Assembly: GCA_016720065.1 (NCBI GenBank)
Contig: JADJXY010000002.1
Span: 261,001 to 325,000 of the forward strand
DNA length: 64,000 bases
Direction of reading: 5' to 3'
Source of the DNA: Betaproteobacteria bacterium
GTDB lineage: Bacteria; Pseudomonadota; Gammaproteobacteria; Burkholderiales; Rhodocyclaceae
Numbering within the stretch: position 1 is the first letter of the stretch; each line of letters opens with the position of its first letter. A program made the translations under genes and the position numbers. The notes under the pieces were generated by a model that saw only the letters and a list, made by a program, of their open reading frames with translations, searched no databases and was not told the DNA's origin. Below, in pieces: positions 1 to 7,839 of the stretch.

Positions 1-1
1 G

Positions 2-730
2 GTGACCGAGTGCGGCATTACGCGGCGGGCGCTGGAAGAAGGACGCTGGGGGTGGCAAGGCTGGAATCCGCGGGATTTTGCCGAAAACGCCTGGCGTCGG
101 GTGGATGATCGTCCCTTTGGTGGCGGGCCGGGCATGGTGATGCAGGCCGGGCCGCTGGAAAAGGCGATCGCGGCCGCCAAGGCAGCACAGCGTGAGGCAG
201 GTTTGGCGAAGAGCCGGGTCATCTACCTCTCGCCCCAGGGCGCGCCCCTCACCCACGAACGGGTAATGGCGCTGGCGGCTGGGGAAGAAGGCCTGGTCCT
301 GCTGTGCGGCCGTTACGAAGGTGTGGACGAGCGTCTGATCGAGCGCTGCGTCGATGAAGAAATTTCGATCGGAGATTTTGTGCTGTCCGGCGGCGAGTTG
401 CCGGCGATGGCGTTGATCGACGCCGTTGTCCGCCAGTTGCCGGGGGTGCTGGGCGATGCCGCTTCGGCGGTGGAAGATTCGTTCGTGACGGGCCTGTTGG
501 ACTGCCCGCACTACACGAGGCCCGAAGTGTATGAAGGACAAGGGGTGCCGGAGGTCTTGCTGTCCGGCGACCACAAGCGAATCCGGCGTTGGCGATTGAA
601 GCAGTCGTTGGCGCGGACCCGGGAGCGCCGCCCGGAGTTGTTTGCCCATCGGCTGGCGCAGCGCGCGATGAGCGCGGAAGAGACGCAACTCCTCACGGAG
701 CTTTCCGGAGAGGAGCAATGCGGTGAGTAG
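2..730 (+). CDS. trmD: tRNA (guanine37-N1)-methyltransferase, 5' end cut by window
   Basis: TrmD methylates N1 of G37, next to the anticodon, using SAM, and prevents +1 frameshifting. The SPOUT-fold core is visible: RPFGGGPGMVMQ near the start, then LSPQGAPLTHER, LCGRYEGVDERLIE and SIGDFVLSGGELPA, which form the deep trefoil knot that binds SAM. Compared with the family, about 16 N-terminal residues are missing, so the real start lies just outside the window and the first codon here (GTG) is internal. The stop is TAG at 728-730. rplS follows after 25 bases in the usual bacterial order, so the two are probably co-transcribed as the end of an rpsP-rimM-trmD-rplS operon. Confidence 0.96.
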   Translation: MTECGITRRALEEGRWGWQGWNPRDFAENAWRRVDDRPFGGGPGMVMQAGPLEKAIAAAKAAQREAGLAKSRVIYLSPQGAPLTHERVMALAAGEEGLVLLCGRYEGVDERLIERCVDEEISIGDFVLSGGELPAMALIDAVVRQLPGVLGDAASAVEDSFVTGLLDCPHYTRPEVYEGQGVPEVLLSGDHKRIRRWRLKQSLARTRERRPELFAHRLAQRAMSAEETQLLTELSGEEQCGE

Positions 731-755
731 ATGTTTTTAACTTGAAGGATCTCAC

Positions 756-1124
756 ATGAACCTGATCGAGCAACTGGAACAAGAAGAAATCGCCCGTCTG
801 GGCAAGACCATTCCCGCTTTCGCCCCCGGCGACACCGTCGTCGTCCAGGTGAAGGTCAAGGAAGGCAACCGCGAGCGTCTGCAGGCCTACGAAGGCGTCG
901 TCATCGCCAAGCGTAACCGCGGCCTCAACTCCGCCTTTACCGTGCGCAAGATTTCTTCCGGCGAAGGTGTCGAGCGTACTTTCCAGACCTATTCTCCTCT
1001 GGTCGCCTCCATCGAAGTGAAGCGCCGTGGCGATGTGCGCCGCGCCAAGCTCTACTTCCTGCGCGACCGCTCGGGCAAGTCTGCCCGCATCAAGGAAAAG
1101 CTGGCGGCCAAGAAGGTCGGCTGA
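756..1124 (+). CDS. rplS: 50S ribosomal protein L19
   Basis: Structural protein at the 30S-50S interface. The 122-residue product begins MNLIEQLEQEEIA and carries the family core FAPGDTVVVQVKVKEG, LQAYEGVVIAKRNRGLNS and FTVRKISSGEGVERTFQ; the length is typical. The ATG has an AAGGA Shine-Dalgarno sequence 7 bases upstream. It follows trmD closely and is succeeded by a strong intrinsic terminator, so it is the last gene of its operon. Nothing is unusual about the gene. Confidence 0.98.
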   Translation: MNLIEQLEQEEIARLGKTIPAFAPGDTVVVQVKVKEGNRERLQAYEGVVIAKRNRGLNSAFTVRKISSGEGVERTFQTYSPLVASIEVKRRGDVRRAKLYFLRDRSGKSARIKEKLAAKKVG

Positions 1125-1144
1125 CCACTCGGCCCGCCACGACC

Positions 1145-1170
1145 AGGGCGCCTGCGGGCGCCCTTTTTTT
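1145..1170 (+). terminator. Rho-independent terminator after rplS
   Basis: Perfect 8-bp stem AGGGCGCC/GGCGCCCT with loop TGCG, running directly into seven T residues (1164-1170). It lies 20 bases after the rplS stop and ends the trmD-rplS transcript before the convergent cupin gene. Confidence 0.93.
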
Positions 1171-1230
1171 GGTCGCTTTTCCGTGAGTCATGGGCGATCC
1201 ATGCCCCCCGGAACCGCTGGTGCCGGGCGC

Positions 1231-1587
1231 TCAAGGCGTTGTGGCTTCGTACCCCGCTGCACCGGACGAAACGACGGAGACAAAGACGAAATCCTCGCTG
1301 CCCACGTTGAGGGCGCCGTGCACCTCGCCCGGGCGGGCGACGGCGACCTGTCCCTTGGACAGGGGGCGCCGAACCCCGTTGCCCTGGTAGTACTGGGCGG
1401 AACCCGAAATGACGATCCAGGTATCCTGCCCGGTGGGGTGAAAATGGGCGGCTATTTCCTGGCCCGGGCGGGCGTGCCAGACGACGACCACTGAATCGGG
1501 AGTCTCCAGCATCACCGAGCGGATGGGGGTATCGGGGGAGGGCTGAACGAAATCGACGATGTCGAATAGGCGTTGGGGTGCGGACAT
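1231..1587 (-). CDS. Small single-domain cupin protein
   Basis: A 118-residue protein with the cupin beta-barrel signature: the first motif contains HFHPTGQDTWIVISG (metal-binding H-x-H) and the second PGEVHGALN (third histidine). No catalytic domain is attached, so the substrate cannot be read from the sequence; such stand-alone cupins include metal-dependent enzymes and small-molecule binders. I chose the ATG at 1585-1587, with GGAG 6 bases upstream; the frame stays open further upstream, but that extension is not protein-like. It faces rplS tail to tail and lies 104 bases downstream of the msrP-like gene on the same strand, separated from it by a long hairpin. Confidence 0.75.
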   Translation of the reverse strand: MSAPQRLFDIVDFVQPSPDTPIRSVMLETPDSVVVVWHARPGQEIAAHFHPTGQDTWIVISGSAQYYQGNGVRRPLSKGQVAVARPGEVHGALNVGSEDFVFVSVVSSGAAGYEATTP

Positions 1588-1619
1588 GAGGGGCTCCTGG
1601 CATGGGGCGGCCAATGTCA

Positions 1620-1654
1620 GGGATGGGCCGCAGCCACATCCTACGGCCCATCCC
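1620..1654. other. Long perfect hairpin between msrP-like and cupin genes
   Basis: Arms GGGATGGGCCG (1620-1630) and CGGCCCATCCC (1644-1654) form an 11-bp perfect stem with a 13-base loop. No T-run follows in either direction, so it is not a classical terminator; it may stabilise the 3' end of the upstream message or reduce read-through into the cupin gene. Confidence 0.5.
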
Positions 1655-1691
1655 GGGTTTGTGCAACGCAGCAATGCCCCGTGGAGTGCCC

Positions 1692-2633
1692 TCAGTAATT
1701 GCGGCCGAGGTCCATGCCCGCATACAGGCCGGCGACCTGCTCGCCGTAGCCGTTGAAAGGCAGAGTGTCCCGCTTGAACAATTCGCCGATGCGGCGTTCC
1801 CGGGCCTGACTCCAGCGTGGGTGATCGACCCGCGGATTGACGTTGGCGTAGAAGCCGTAATCCCGGGGGGCAACGCGGTTCCAGGTGGTGAGCGGCTGTT
1901 CCTCGACGAAGCGGATACGGACGATGGACTTGCCGCTCTTGAAGCCGTATTTCCAGGGCACCACGACCCGCAGCGGCGCGCCGTTCTGGGGGGGCAGCAC
2001 CTCGCCGTAAAGGCCCAGGGTCAGGAGAGTGAGCGGATGACGCGCTTCATCCAGCCGCAGCCCTTCCACGTAGGGAAACTCCAGTACCACGAAAAAGGGC
2101 AGGGACATGCGGGCCTGGTCGTAATAGGACTCGAATTCCACGTAGCGGGCGCTGCCCAGGGGTTCTACCTGACGCAGCAGCGCATCGAGGGGAAAACCGA
2201 TCCAGGGGATGACCATGGACCAGCCTTCGACGCAGCGTAGGCGGTAGATGCGCTCTTCCAGTGGAGCCAGGCGCAGGATGTCGTCCAGGTCCAGGGTGCG
2301 GGGCCGCCGTACCAGGCCCTCCAGGGTGACGGTCCAGGGGCGCGTGGGCAGGCGATGGGCGTTGCGGGCCGGGTCCAGCTTGTTGATGCCGAATTCCTGG
2401 AAGTTGTTATAGCCGGTGACCTCCTCGTAGGCGGTGAGCTTCTCGGCGATGGAGTAAGGGCTGCGCAGGCTCGCGGCCAGTGCACTGCCCCGCCGGGGTG
2501 CCGATTCGGCCAACGCCCCCGGCAGGCTGCCGGCCAGCCCCAGGCCGGCCAGGGTACGCAGGAAGGCGCGTCGATCCTCGAACAGGGGGCGAGGGGTGAT
2601 TTCCGAGGGCGGGCAGTCGGCAAGGTGGCGCAT
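1692..2633 (-). CDS. msrP: Tat-exported molybdopterin oxidoreductase, MsrP (YedY) family
   Basis: Catalytic subunit of the periplasmic methionine-sulfoxide reductase system: a molybdopterin enzyme that repairs oxidised methionine in envelope proteins. The 313-residue product has a twin-arginine signal (RRAFLRTLAGLGLAG, residues 21-35, ending near ALA). It then has the sulfite-oxidase-fold core with the molybdenum-ligand cysteine in YRLRCVEGWSM (Cys134), plus WKYGFKSGKS and the C-terminal FNGYGEQVAGLYAGMDLGRNY-type tail typical of YedY. In most proteobacteria msrP is followed by the haem membrane partner msrQ. Here the next gene downstream is a cupin and no msrQ-like membrane gene is in the window, so the electron donor is either elsewhere or different. 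Confidence 0.9.
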   Translation of the reverse strand: MRHLADCPPSEITPRPLFEDRRAFLRTLAGLGLAGSLPGALAESAPRRGSALAASLRSPYSIAEKLTAYEEVTGYNNFQEFGINKLDPARNAHRLPTRPWTVTLEGLVRRPRTLDLDDILRLAPLEERIYRLRCVEGWSMVIPWIGFPLDALLRQVEPLGSARYVEFESYYDQARMSLPFFVVLEFPYVEGLRLDEARHPLTLLTLGLYGEVLPPQNGAPLRVVVPWKYGFKSGKSIVRIRFVEEQPLTTWNRVAPRDYGFYANVNPRVDHPRWSQARERRIGELFKRDTLPFNGYGEQVAGLYAGMDLGRNY

Positions 2634-2748
2634 GCTTGGGAGGCTCCTTTCAATCTCGGACAGGAAGGGGTGCCGGACGTTCGCGCCGGGGCTTGTCCAC
2701 CGGAGGGAATGGCGCCATCATGCGCCCATCGCGTTTCGGAGGCCCGCC

Positions 2749-3384
2749 ATGCGGCAGATTCTGGTCTATGGAGATTCTCTCTCCTGGGGCATCGTCCCCG
2801 GAACCCGGCGCCGTTTCGATTTCTCCACCCGCTGGCCGGGGGTGCTGGAAGCGGGGCTCGCCGCCCGTTACCTTGGTGTGCGCGTCATCGAGGATTGCCT
2901 CAATGGCCGCCGCACCGTCTGGGACGACCCTTTCAAACCGGGGCGACGGGGAATCGAAGGGCTTGCCCAGCGCATCGAGGTCAATTCTCCCCTCGACCTG
3001 GTGATCCTGCTCTTGGGGACCAATGATTTCCAATCCATGCACCCCCACAACGCCTGGCATTCCGCCCAGGGGATCGCCGCCCTGGTGCAGGCCATCCGGC
3101 AGGCGCCCATAGAGCCGGGCATGCCGGTGCCGCCCGTGCTCATCGTCGTTCCTCCGCCCTTCGACGATCCCCGGGGGCCCATCGGTCCCAAGTTTTCGGG
3201 CGGGGAAGGACGCTCCGCGGGCTTGGCGGAAGCCTACCGTGAAGTTGCTTTCACTTTGGGCTGTCCCTACTTCGACGCAGGGAGCGTCACGCCCGCCAGC
3301 AGCGTGGATGGGGTGCATCTCGACGCCGATCAGCACGGTCGTCTGGGCGAGGCCCTGGTCGAGATCGTGGCGGGCCTCTTGTAG
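2749..3384 (+). CDS. SGNH/GDSL-family hydrolase (arylesterase-like)
   Basis: A 211-residue esterase/acyltransferase-type protein with all SGNH blocks: GDSLSWG with nucleophile Ser10, LLLGTNDF (block III, Asn92), and DGVHLD with Asp187 and His190. The run VYGDSLSWGIVPG plus the WP-x-x-L-E pattern and GTNDFQ resemble arylesterases of the MsAcT type, which hydrolyse or transfer short acyl esters. No signal peptide is apparent, so it is probably cytoplasmic. I chose the ATG at 2749, preceded by GGAGG 7 bases upstream, although the frame is open further upstream. It is divergent from the msrP-like gene and converges on def with 8 bases between stops. Confidence 0.86.
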   Translation: MRQILVYGDSLSWGIVPGTRRRFDFSTRWPGVLEAGLAARYLGVRVIEDCLNGRRTVWDDPFKPGRRGIEGLAQRIEVNSPLDLVILLLGTNDFQSMHPHNAWHSAQGIAALVQAIRQAPIEPGMPVPPVLIVVPPPFDDPRGPIGPKFSGGEGRSAGLAEAYREVAFTLGCPYFDAGSVTPASSVDGVHLDADQHGRLGEALVEIVAGLL

Positions 3385-3392
3385 CCGCCGGC

Positions 3393-3926
3393 TCAGTCGT
3401 TGGGGGCGTCCAGGCCGGGAAAAAGCACTTCGGTGAAGCCGAAGCGGCTGAAGTCCCGCACCCGCATGGGGAAGAGCTTGCCGATCAGGTGATCGCATTC
3501 GTGTTGTACCACCCGGGCGTGGAAACCTTCGGCGATGCGATCGATGGGGCTGCCCTCGGGATCCACGCCCCAATAGCGAATCCGCTGCCAGCGCGGAACG
3601 ACACCGCGCAGACCGGGTACGGACAGGCAGCCTTCCCAGCCGTCTTCTTCCTCTTCCCCCAGGGCTTCGATACGCGGATTGAGCAGGACCGTGCGCGGGA
3701 CCGGCGGCGCATCCGGGTAGCGTTCGCTGCTGTCGAACCCGAAAAGTACGACCTGGAGTCCGACGCCGATCTGGGGGGCCGCGAGGCCGACGCCACCCGC
3801 GGCAGCCATGGTGTCGTGAAGGTCTGCGATCAGGGCGGCGAGTTCCGCCGTGCCAAAGTCGCTGACCGGCGCAGCCGTTTGCAGGAGGCGCGGGTCACCC
3901 ATGCGCAGGAGGGGGCGGACGGGCAT
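3393..3926 (-). CDS. def: Peptide deformylase
   Basis: Removes the N-formyl group from nascent proteins. The 177-residue product contains the three family motifs in order: GVGLAAPQIG (45-54), EGCLS (98-102, metal ligand Cys100) and HECDH (142-146, two metal ligands plus the catalytic Glu). It is not beside fmt as the main def usually is, so it may be a second copy; the rest of the genome is not visible. The gene starts 4 bases after the stop of a small membrane-protein gene on the same strand, so the two are probably one operon. Confidence 0.95.
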   Translation of the reverse strand: MPVRPLLRMGDPRLLQTAAPVSDFGTAELAALIADLHDTMAAAGGVGLAAPQIGVGLQVVLFGFDSSERYPDAPPVPRTVLLNPRIEALGEEEEDGWEGCLSVPGLRGVVPRWQRIRYWGVDPEGSPIDRIAEGFHARVVQHECDHLIGKLFPMRVRDFSRFGFTEVLFPGLDAPND

Positions 3927-3930
3927 GGAT

Positions 3931-4284
3931 TCAGACCCCTCGCCGGGGGAAGCGGGAACTGGAAGGGCGCGGCCGACGCGGTGGCGGCGGGGTCGGGCGG
4001 CGGTGGCCCCGGGCGAGATGCCAGGCGCCGAAGACCGCAGTCACCAGGAGGAGCGGTCCCAGGGCGACGAGGTCGGTGCGTGGCGCCTGGGGGTCGACGC
4101 TCGCCTCGCGCAGGCAGAAGGCCCACCAAGGCAGGGCACACAGCGCGAGGGCCAGGCGGCTGCTCGGCGAATAGATGGGAACGAAGACCGGCACCGTAAA
4201 GACGCCGGCCAGAATGGCGCACAGCAGGGGGTTGAAGGCAAATACCCCCAGGGGCCAGAAAAACAGGGTGAGCAGATCGGGCAT
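3931..4284 (-). CDS. Small hydrophobic membrane protein, unknown function
   Basis: A 117-residue protein with three or four hydrophobic stretches (LLTLFFWPLGVFAFNPLL, LCAILAGVFTVPVFVPI, LALALCALPWWAFCL and VALGPLLLVTAVFGAW) and a short Pro/Arg-rich cytoplasmic-looking tail. I do not recognise the family. The start is ATG 4282-4284; an in-frame TTG five codons upstream is an alternative, and neither has a convincing Shine-Dalgarno sequence. It lies 4 bases upstream of def and may be co-translated with it. Codon use matches its neighbours. Confidence 0.6.
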   Translation of the reverse strand: MPDLLTLFFWPLGVFAFNPLLCAILAGVFTVPVFVPIYSPSSRLALALCALPWWAFCLREASVDPQAPRTDLVALGPLLLVTAVFGAWHLARGHRRPTPPPPRRPRPSSSRFPRRGV

Positions 4285-4342
4285 GGAAGGGAAGAGCAAG
4301 CCGCAAGACGGCGAGGATACTCCCCTTACCGACAGGCGTCGC

Positions 4343-6016
4343 TCAGGTGCGGAAGCGTTGGGCGCTGCTCCTCAATTCCGCCGCCAGTGCGGTGAGGGTG
4401 CGGGCCGACTCCGCGGTCTGCTGCGCGGCGGCGTTGTTTTCTTCCGACGACTGCGCCACCTTCTCGACGCGATGGGCGATTTGCTGACTGGCCACGCTCT
4501 GCTCCCGGATGGCGTCGCCGATGTCTGTCACCGCACGGACCACGTGGTCGACGCTGTCGCGGATTTCCTGGATGGCCGACCCGGCCTGGCTGGCCAGGTC
4601 CACGCCCCGGTCCACCTGGCTGACGGCCGATTCCATCTGGTGCAGCGAGGCGGCCGTGTCCATCTGGATCTTGTCGATCATGCTGCCGATTTCGCCCGTG
4701 GCGCTCGCCGTGCGCTCGGCCAGTTTGCGCACCTCGTCTGCCACCACCGCAAAGCCGCGACCGGCCTCGCCGGCCCGGGCCGCCTCGATGGCGGCGTTGA
4801 GGGCCAGCAGATTGGTCTGGTCGGCCACGTCCTTGATGACCTGGACCACGGTGGAAATGCGTGCCGAACTCTCGCTCAGGGAATTCATGTTTTCCGCGGT
4901 GGCGCGCACGGTATTGGCGATGGTGTTGATTTCCGCGATGGCTTCCTCGATGACGCGGCCGCCGTCCTTGGAAAGCTGTCCCGCCTGCTCGGCTGTATGG
5001 AGGGCGTCCCGGGCATTGTCGGAAACGTGGTTGATGCTCACCGACATTTCCTCCACCGAGGCCGCCATGGAAGAGGCCGACTCGCTGGTGTCGGCGGAAG
5101 CCGACGCCACCTGGGAAGAAGCCCCGGCCAGCGCCGAGGCGGCTTCCTCGGTGCGGGCCACCGAACTGGACATACCGCCGATCATGCTGCGCAGGCTTTC
5201 CTGCATCTGCTGCTGGCGGGCCATGAGGCTCTCGCGGTCTCCCGCGCTGACGGCCAGGTTCTGGCGCAAATCCCCCTCGGCGATGCGGGCCACTGCCGCC
5301 CGGGCCTCGTCCGGCTCGCCACCCAGGGTCCGGAGGATCGCCGTCGTAGTGCGCAGGCCGAGGATGATGATGACCGCCAAGGCAGCAAGGGCGATCCCGA
5401 CCATGAGCATGAGGGTATTGCGGCTGCTGACGTCGGCCTGGACCTTGGCCTCTTCGGCGACGGCGAGGTTGAGATCGACGATCTTGCCCAGCGTCGCCGC
5501 AGCCTGAGCGATGAGGGGATAAGCCGCGTCCAGGGCAGCCAGATATTCCTTCTTCAACTCCTCGCGGGCGAGTTCTTCGCTTGCTCCGGCCAGGCGTCCG
5601 GCGAGGTCGTTCAGCCTGGCATCGGCGGCTTTCCAGGTGTTCCACTCAGGGACGAACTGCTTCCATAAAGTCTCCTCCTCAGAAGTCTGAGGCAGGGGTT
5701 CGTAGATCGCCCAGCCCTTGTCGATATGGCTCCAGATTTCCTTGCGGTGTCCGACGACGGCCCCGATGCCGTTCCACTGCTCCGGCTGGCTGAAGATGGC
5801 CGCCACCTTGCCGTTCTCCGAGCGCAGCGCCGTCTGGCCTTCACGCATCATCTCCAGGCCGACGATGGAGGGCAGGCGCACCACGCTGATTTCGTGCAAC
5901 TGGGCGCCGGTCTTCTGGATGCCCAGGATGCCCATGCCCGCGACGAGAACGAGGGCGACGAAGCTTGCAGCCAGAAGCGTGATGAGCCGCGCTTTGACGG
6001 TGGTGCCGGTTTGCAT
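4343..6016 (-). CDS. Methyl-accepting chemotaxis protein (four-helix-bundle sensor)
   Basis: Transmembrane chemoreceptor signalling to CheW/CheA. The order over 557 residues is TM1 (about 11-31), a helical periplasmic sensor of about 165 residues that looks like a four-helix-bundle MCP domain, TM2 (201-221), HAMP (about 222-275) and a long signalling coiled coil. The hairpin tip DQTNLLALNAAIEAARAGE and GRGFAVVADEVRKLAERT lies at about 399-435. Gln/Glu-rich adaptation-like stretches flank the tip. There is no CheR-tethering pentapeptide at the C-terminus (it ends SSAQRFRT). The ligand cannot be predicted. GGAGA lies 6 bases before the ATG. No other chemotaxis gene is adjacent, so this is an orphan receptor. 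Confidence 0.93.
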   Translation of the reverse strand: MQTGTTVKARLITLLAASFVALVLVAGMGILGIQKTGAQLHEISVVRLPSIVGLEMMREGQTALRSENGKVAAIFSQPEQWNGIGAVVGHRKEIWSHIDKGWAIYEPLPQTSEEETLWKQFVPEWNTWKAADARLNDLAGRLAGASEELAREELKKEYLAALDAAYPLIAQAAATLGKIVDLNLAVAEEAKVQADVSSRNTLMLMVGIALAALAVIIILGLRTTTAILRTLGGEPDEARAAVARIAEGDLRQNLAVSAGDRESLMARQQQMQESLRSMIGGMSSSVARTEEAASALAGASSQVASASADTSESASSMAASVEEMSVSINHVSDNARDALHTAEQAGQLSKDGGRVIEEAIAEINTIANTVRATAENMNSLSESSARISTVVQVIKDVADQTNLLALNAAIEAARAGEAGRGFAVVADEVRKLAERTASATGEIGSMIDKIQMDTAASLHQMESAVSQVDRGVDLASQAGSAIQEIRDSVDHVVRAVTDIGDAIREQSVASQQIAHRVEKVAQSSEENNAAAQQTAESARTLTALAAELRSSAQRFRT

Positions 6017-6129
6017 AGGGTTCTCCGAAAATCAAGTAGCATTCGACCCGCGGTTTCCCTGAGTCAATTTTCGGATATTACCTATTTTTGGCGAATCTGG
6101 ACTTCACCGAGGAGAAGTTTTTTGCTGCA

Positions 6130-6882
6130 TCACAGGGCCAGGTGGCCGCCGGGGAGGGTGTGGGCCATCTGCACCCGGGTGAGGGTCGGCCGGAGGTCGA
6201 GTCCCGTGGCGGCTTTGAGGGCTGCGGCCCGCTGGCGCAGATCTTCCAGGGAGCAGGCCAGCGTCTCGCCCACCGCGGCAAAGGTGATGGCATTGCCGCT
6301 GTCGCAGGAGGGGAAAGCCAGGGCGCGGTCGTCGAAGGCGGCGGCGATACGCTCCACACTGGCCCGGTAGCCCCGGTTGCGCCCCAGGTGATTGACGGCA
6401 ATGAGCCCTTGATCCGTCAGGCGCGCGCGGCAGGCGGTGTAGAAGGGGGCGGTGTCCAGCACGCCGGCACGGCCGTCGGGGTCGAAGCCATCCACCACGA
6501 TCAGATCGTAATCCTCGCCTCCCGCCGCCATGAAGCGGGCGCCGTCATCGACGACGATGGACAGCCGCCGCGGGTCGTCGGGAAGGCGGAAGTAGTGGCG
6601 GGCGACGCTCTCCATGCGCGGGTCGATTTCCACCACCGTGATGCGGCAGTCCGGCCGATGCCGGTAGAGAAACTTGGGTACCGATCCCGCCCCCAGTCCC
6701 ACCAGCAGGGCGCGACGCGGCCAGGCCGCATCCGGCTTCAGGAGCAAGGCGGCCATCAGTTCCCGGGTATAGTGCAGTTCCAGGGACCAGGGGCGGCCGA
6801 TGCGCATGGCGCCCTGGATCCAGTCGGACCCGAAGTGGAGATAGCGAACGCCGGCTTCTTCGCTGAGGTCTATCGCATGCAT
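6130..6882 (-). CDS. Spermidine-synthase-like SAM-fold protein
   Basis: A 250-residue Rossmann-fold protein of the polyamine-synthase/methyltransferase group. LLVGLGAGSVPKFLY (59-73) is the nucleotide-binding loop, VVEIDP (83-88) the acidic residue of strand 2, VDDGARFM (111-118) and DYDLIVVDGFD (124-134) the later motifs. This fits SpeE-like proteins, but the N-terminal beta-domain of true spermidine synthases is shortened, so the substrate is uncertain. The start is ATG 6880-6882; an in-frame ATG eight codons upstream (6906) is equally possible. It is divergent from the HDOD gene at 6973 with only 66-90 bases between. Confidence 0.72.
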   Translation of the reverse strand: MHAIDLSEEAGVRYLHFGSDWIQGAMRIGRPWSLELHYTRELMAALLLKPDAAWPRRALLVGLGAGSVPKFLYRHRPDCRITVVEIDPRMESVARHYFRLPDDPRRLSIVVDDGARFMAAGGEDYDLIVVDGFDPDGRAGVLDTAPFYTACRARLTDQGLIAVNHLGRNRGYRASVERIAAAFDDRALAFPSCDSGNAITFAAVGETLACSLEDLRQRAAALKAATGLDLRPTLTRVQMAHTLPGGHLAL

Positions 6883-6972
6883 GGGGCGGCCTTTCTGGGC
6901 CGGCATTGTAGCTTGCTCAAGAGGCCGTCGTTTCGGCCGTAATGAAGCCGTTGGCGTCTGCGGGGGAAAACT

Positions 6973-7833
6973 GTGCTGACTGCGCATCAGATGCGTTGGG
7001 GAGTGGACCAGTGGGCCGCCTATCTGAGTGGCCAGGAACTTCCCTGCATGCCACGTTCCAAGGTCATGCTGGCGGCCCTGGAGCAGGTCAAGGGTGACTT
7101 CCTTTCTGCAAGGGAACTCGCCGACATCGTTTCCGCCGACCCCTTTCTCTGCCTGCGCCTGCTGCGGGAGGCCGAAAAGCGGCGTACCCAGCGCCTGGGC
7201 CACGAGACGACCACCCCCCTTGCAGCGGTGATGCAACTGGGGGTCGACGGCTTCCGCGAACTCCTCCTCAGCAGTCCGGAAACCGTCGAGGACAATCTCG
7301 GGCTCGCTGCCTGTGAAGCCCGCTCCCATCTGGCCGCCCAACTGGCCTTACAGTGGGGGTCGGCGCGCTCCGACATCTCGCCGGAGGAAGTGGCCTTGGC
7401 CACCCTGTTGGCGGAAATGGGCGAATTGCTCCTCTGGGCTTTCGCTCCGGAATTGCCCCTCGCTGCCCTGGAAGCCCTGGAATCGGGCCGGGCCGACCGC
7501 AGCGCCCATGCCCAGGAGCAGGTCTGCGGCTTCGTCTTCAAGCAGCTCACCCTCAAATGCACGGTGATCTGGAGCCTGCCCCCCCTGGTGCAGCAATTGA
7601 TGCGGGGGGCCGACAATCCCCGCGCCAATCTCTCCCGCATCTGCGTCGATACCGCGCGCCACCTGGCGGCAGGGCCGGACAATCCTGCACTGCCCAGCGA
7701 CCTTGCGGCCGCCCGCAAGATGATTCCAGGCGCTTCCCTGCCATGGCTGGCCGAGCGCATGGCAGGCCTGGACGAGGCGCGCCGGGGCCAAGTGGTCGCA
7801 GCGGCGGAAGAAATCCTGCGCGCTGGAGAATGA
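6973..7833 (+). CDS. HDOD-domain signalling protein
   Basis: HDOD domains are HD-like folds without phosphohydrolase metal ligands, found in bacterial signalling. The 286-residue protein shows the family layout: LPCMPRSKVMLAALE, then ELADIVSADPFLCLRLLREAE (the D-P-x-L segment), PLAAVMQLGVDGFRELLLS, and EVALATLLAEMGELLLWAF, where the HD pair is replaced by AEMGE. No receiver or EAL domain is attached. The start is GTG at 6973 with GGGGGA upstream; ATG at 6991 is an alternative. It is one of three HDOD proteins within 8 kb and converges on pilU. Its output is unknown. Confidence 0.8.
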   Translation: MLTAHQMRWGVDQWAAYLSGQELPCMPRSKVMLAALEQVKGDFLSARELADIVSADPFLCLRLLREAEKRRTQRLGHETTTPLAAVMQLGVDGFRELLLSSPETVEDNLGLAACEARSHLAAQLALQWGSARSDISPEEVALATLLAEMGELLLWAFAPELPLAALEALESGRADRSAHAQEQVCGFVFKQLTLKCTVIWSLPPLVQQLMRGADNPRANLSRICVDTARHLAAGPDNPALPSDLAAARKMIPGASLPWLAERMAGLDEARRGQVVAAAEEILRAGE

Positions 7834-7839
7834 CAGGTC

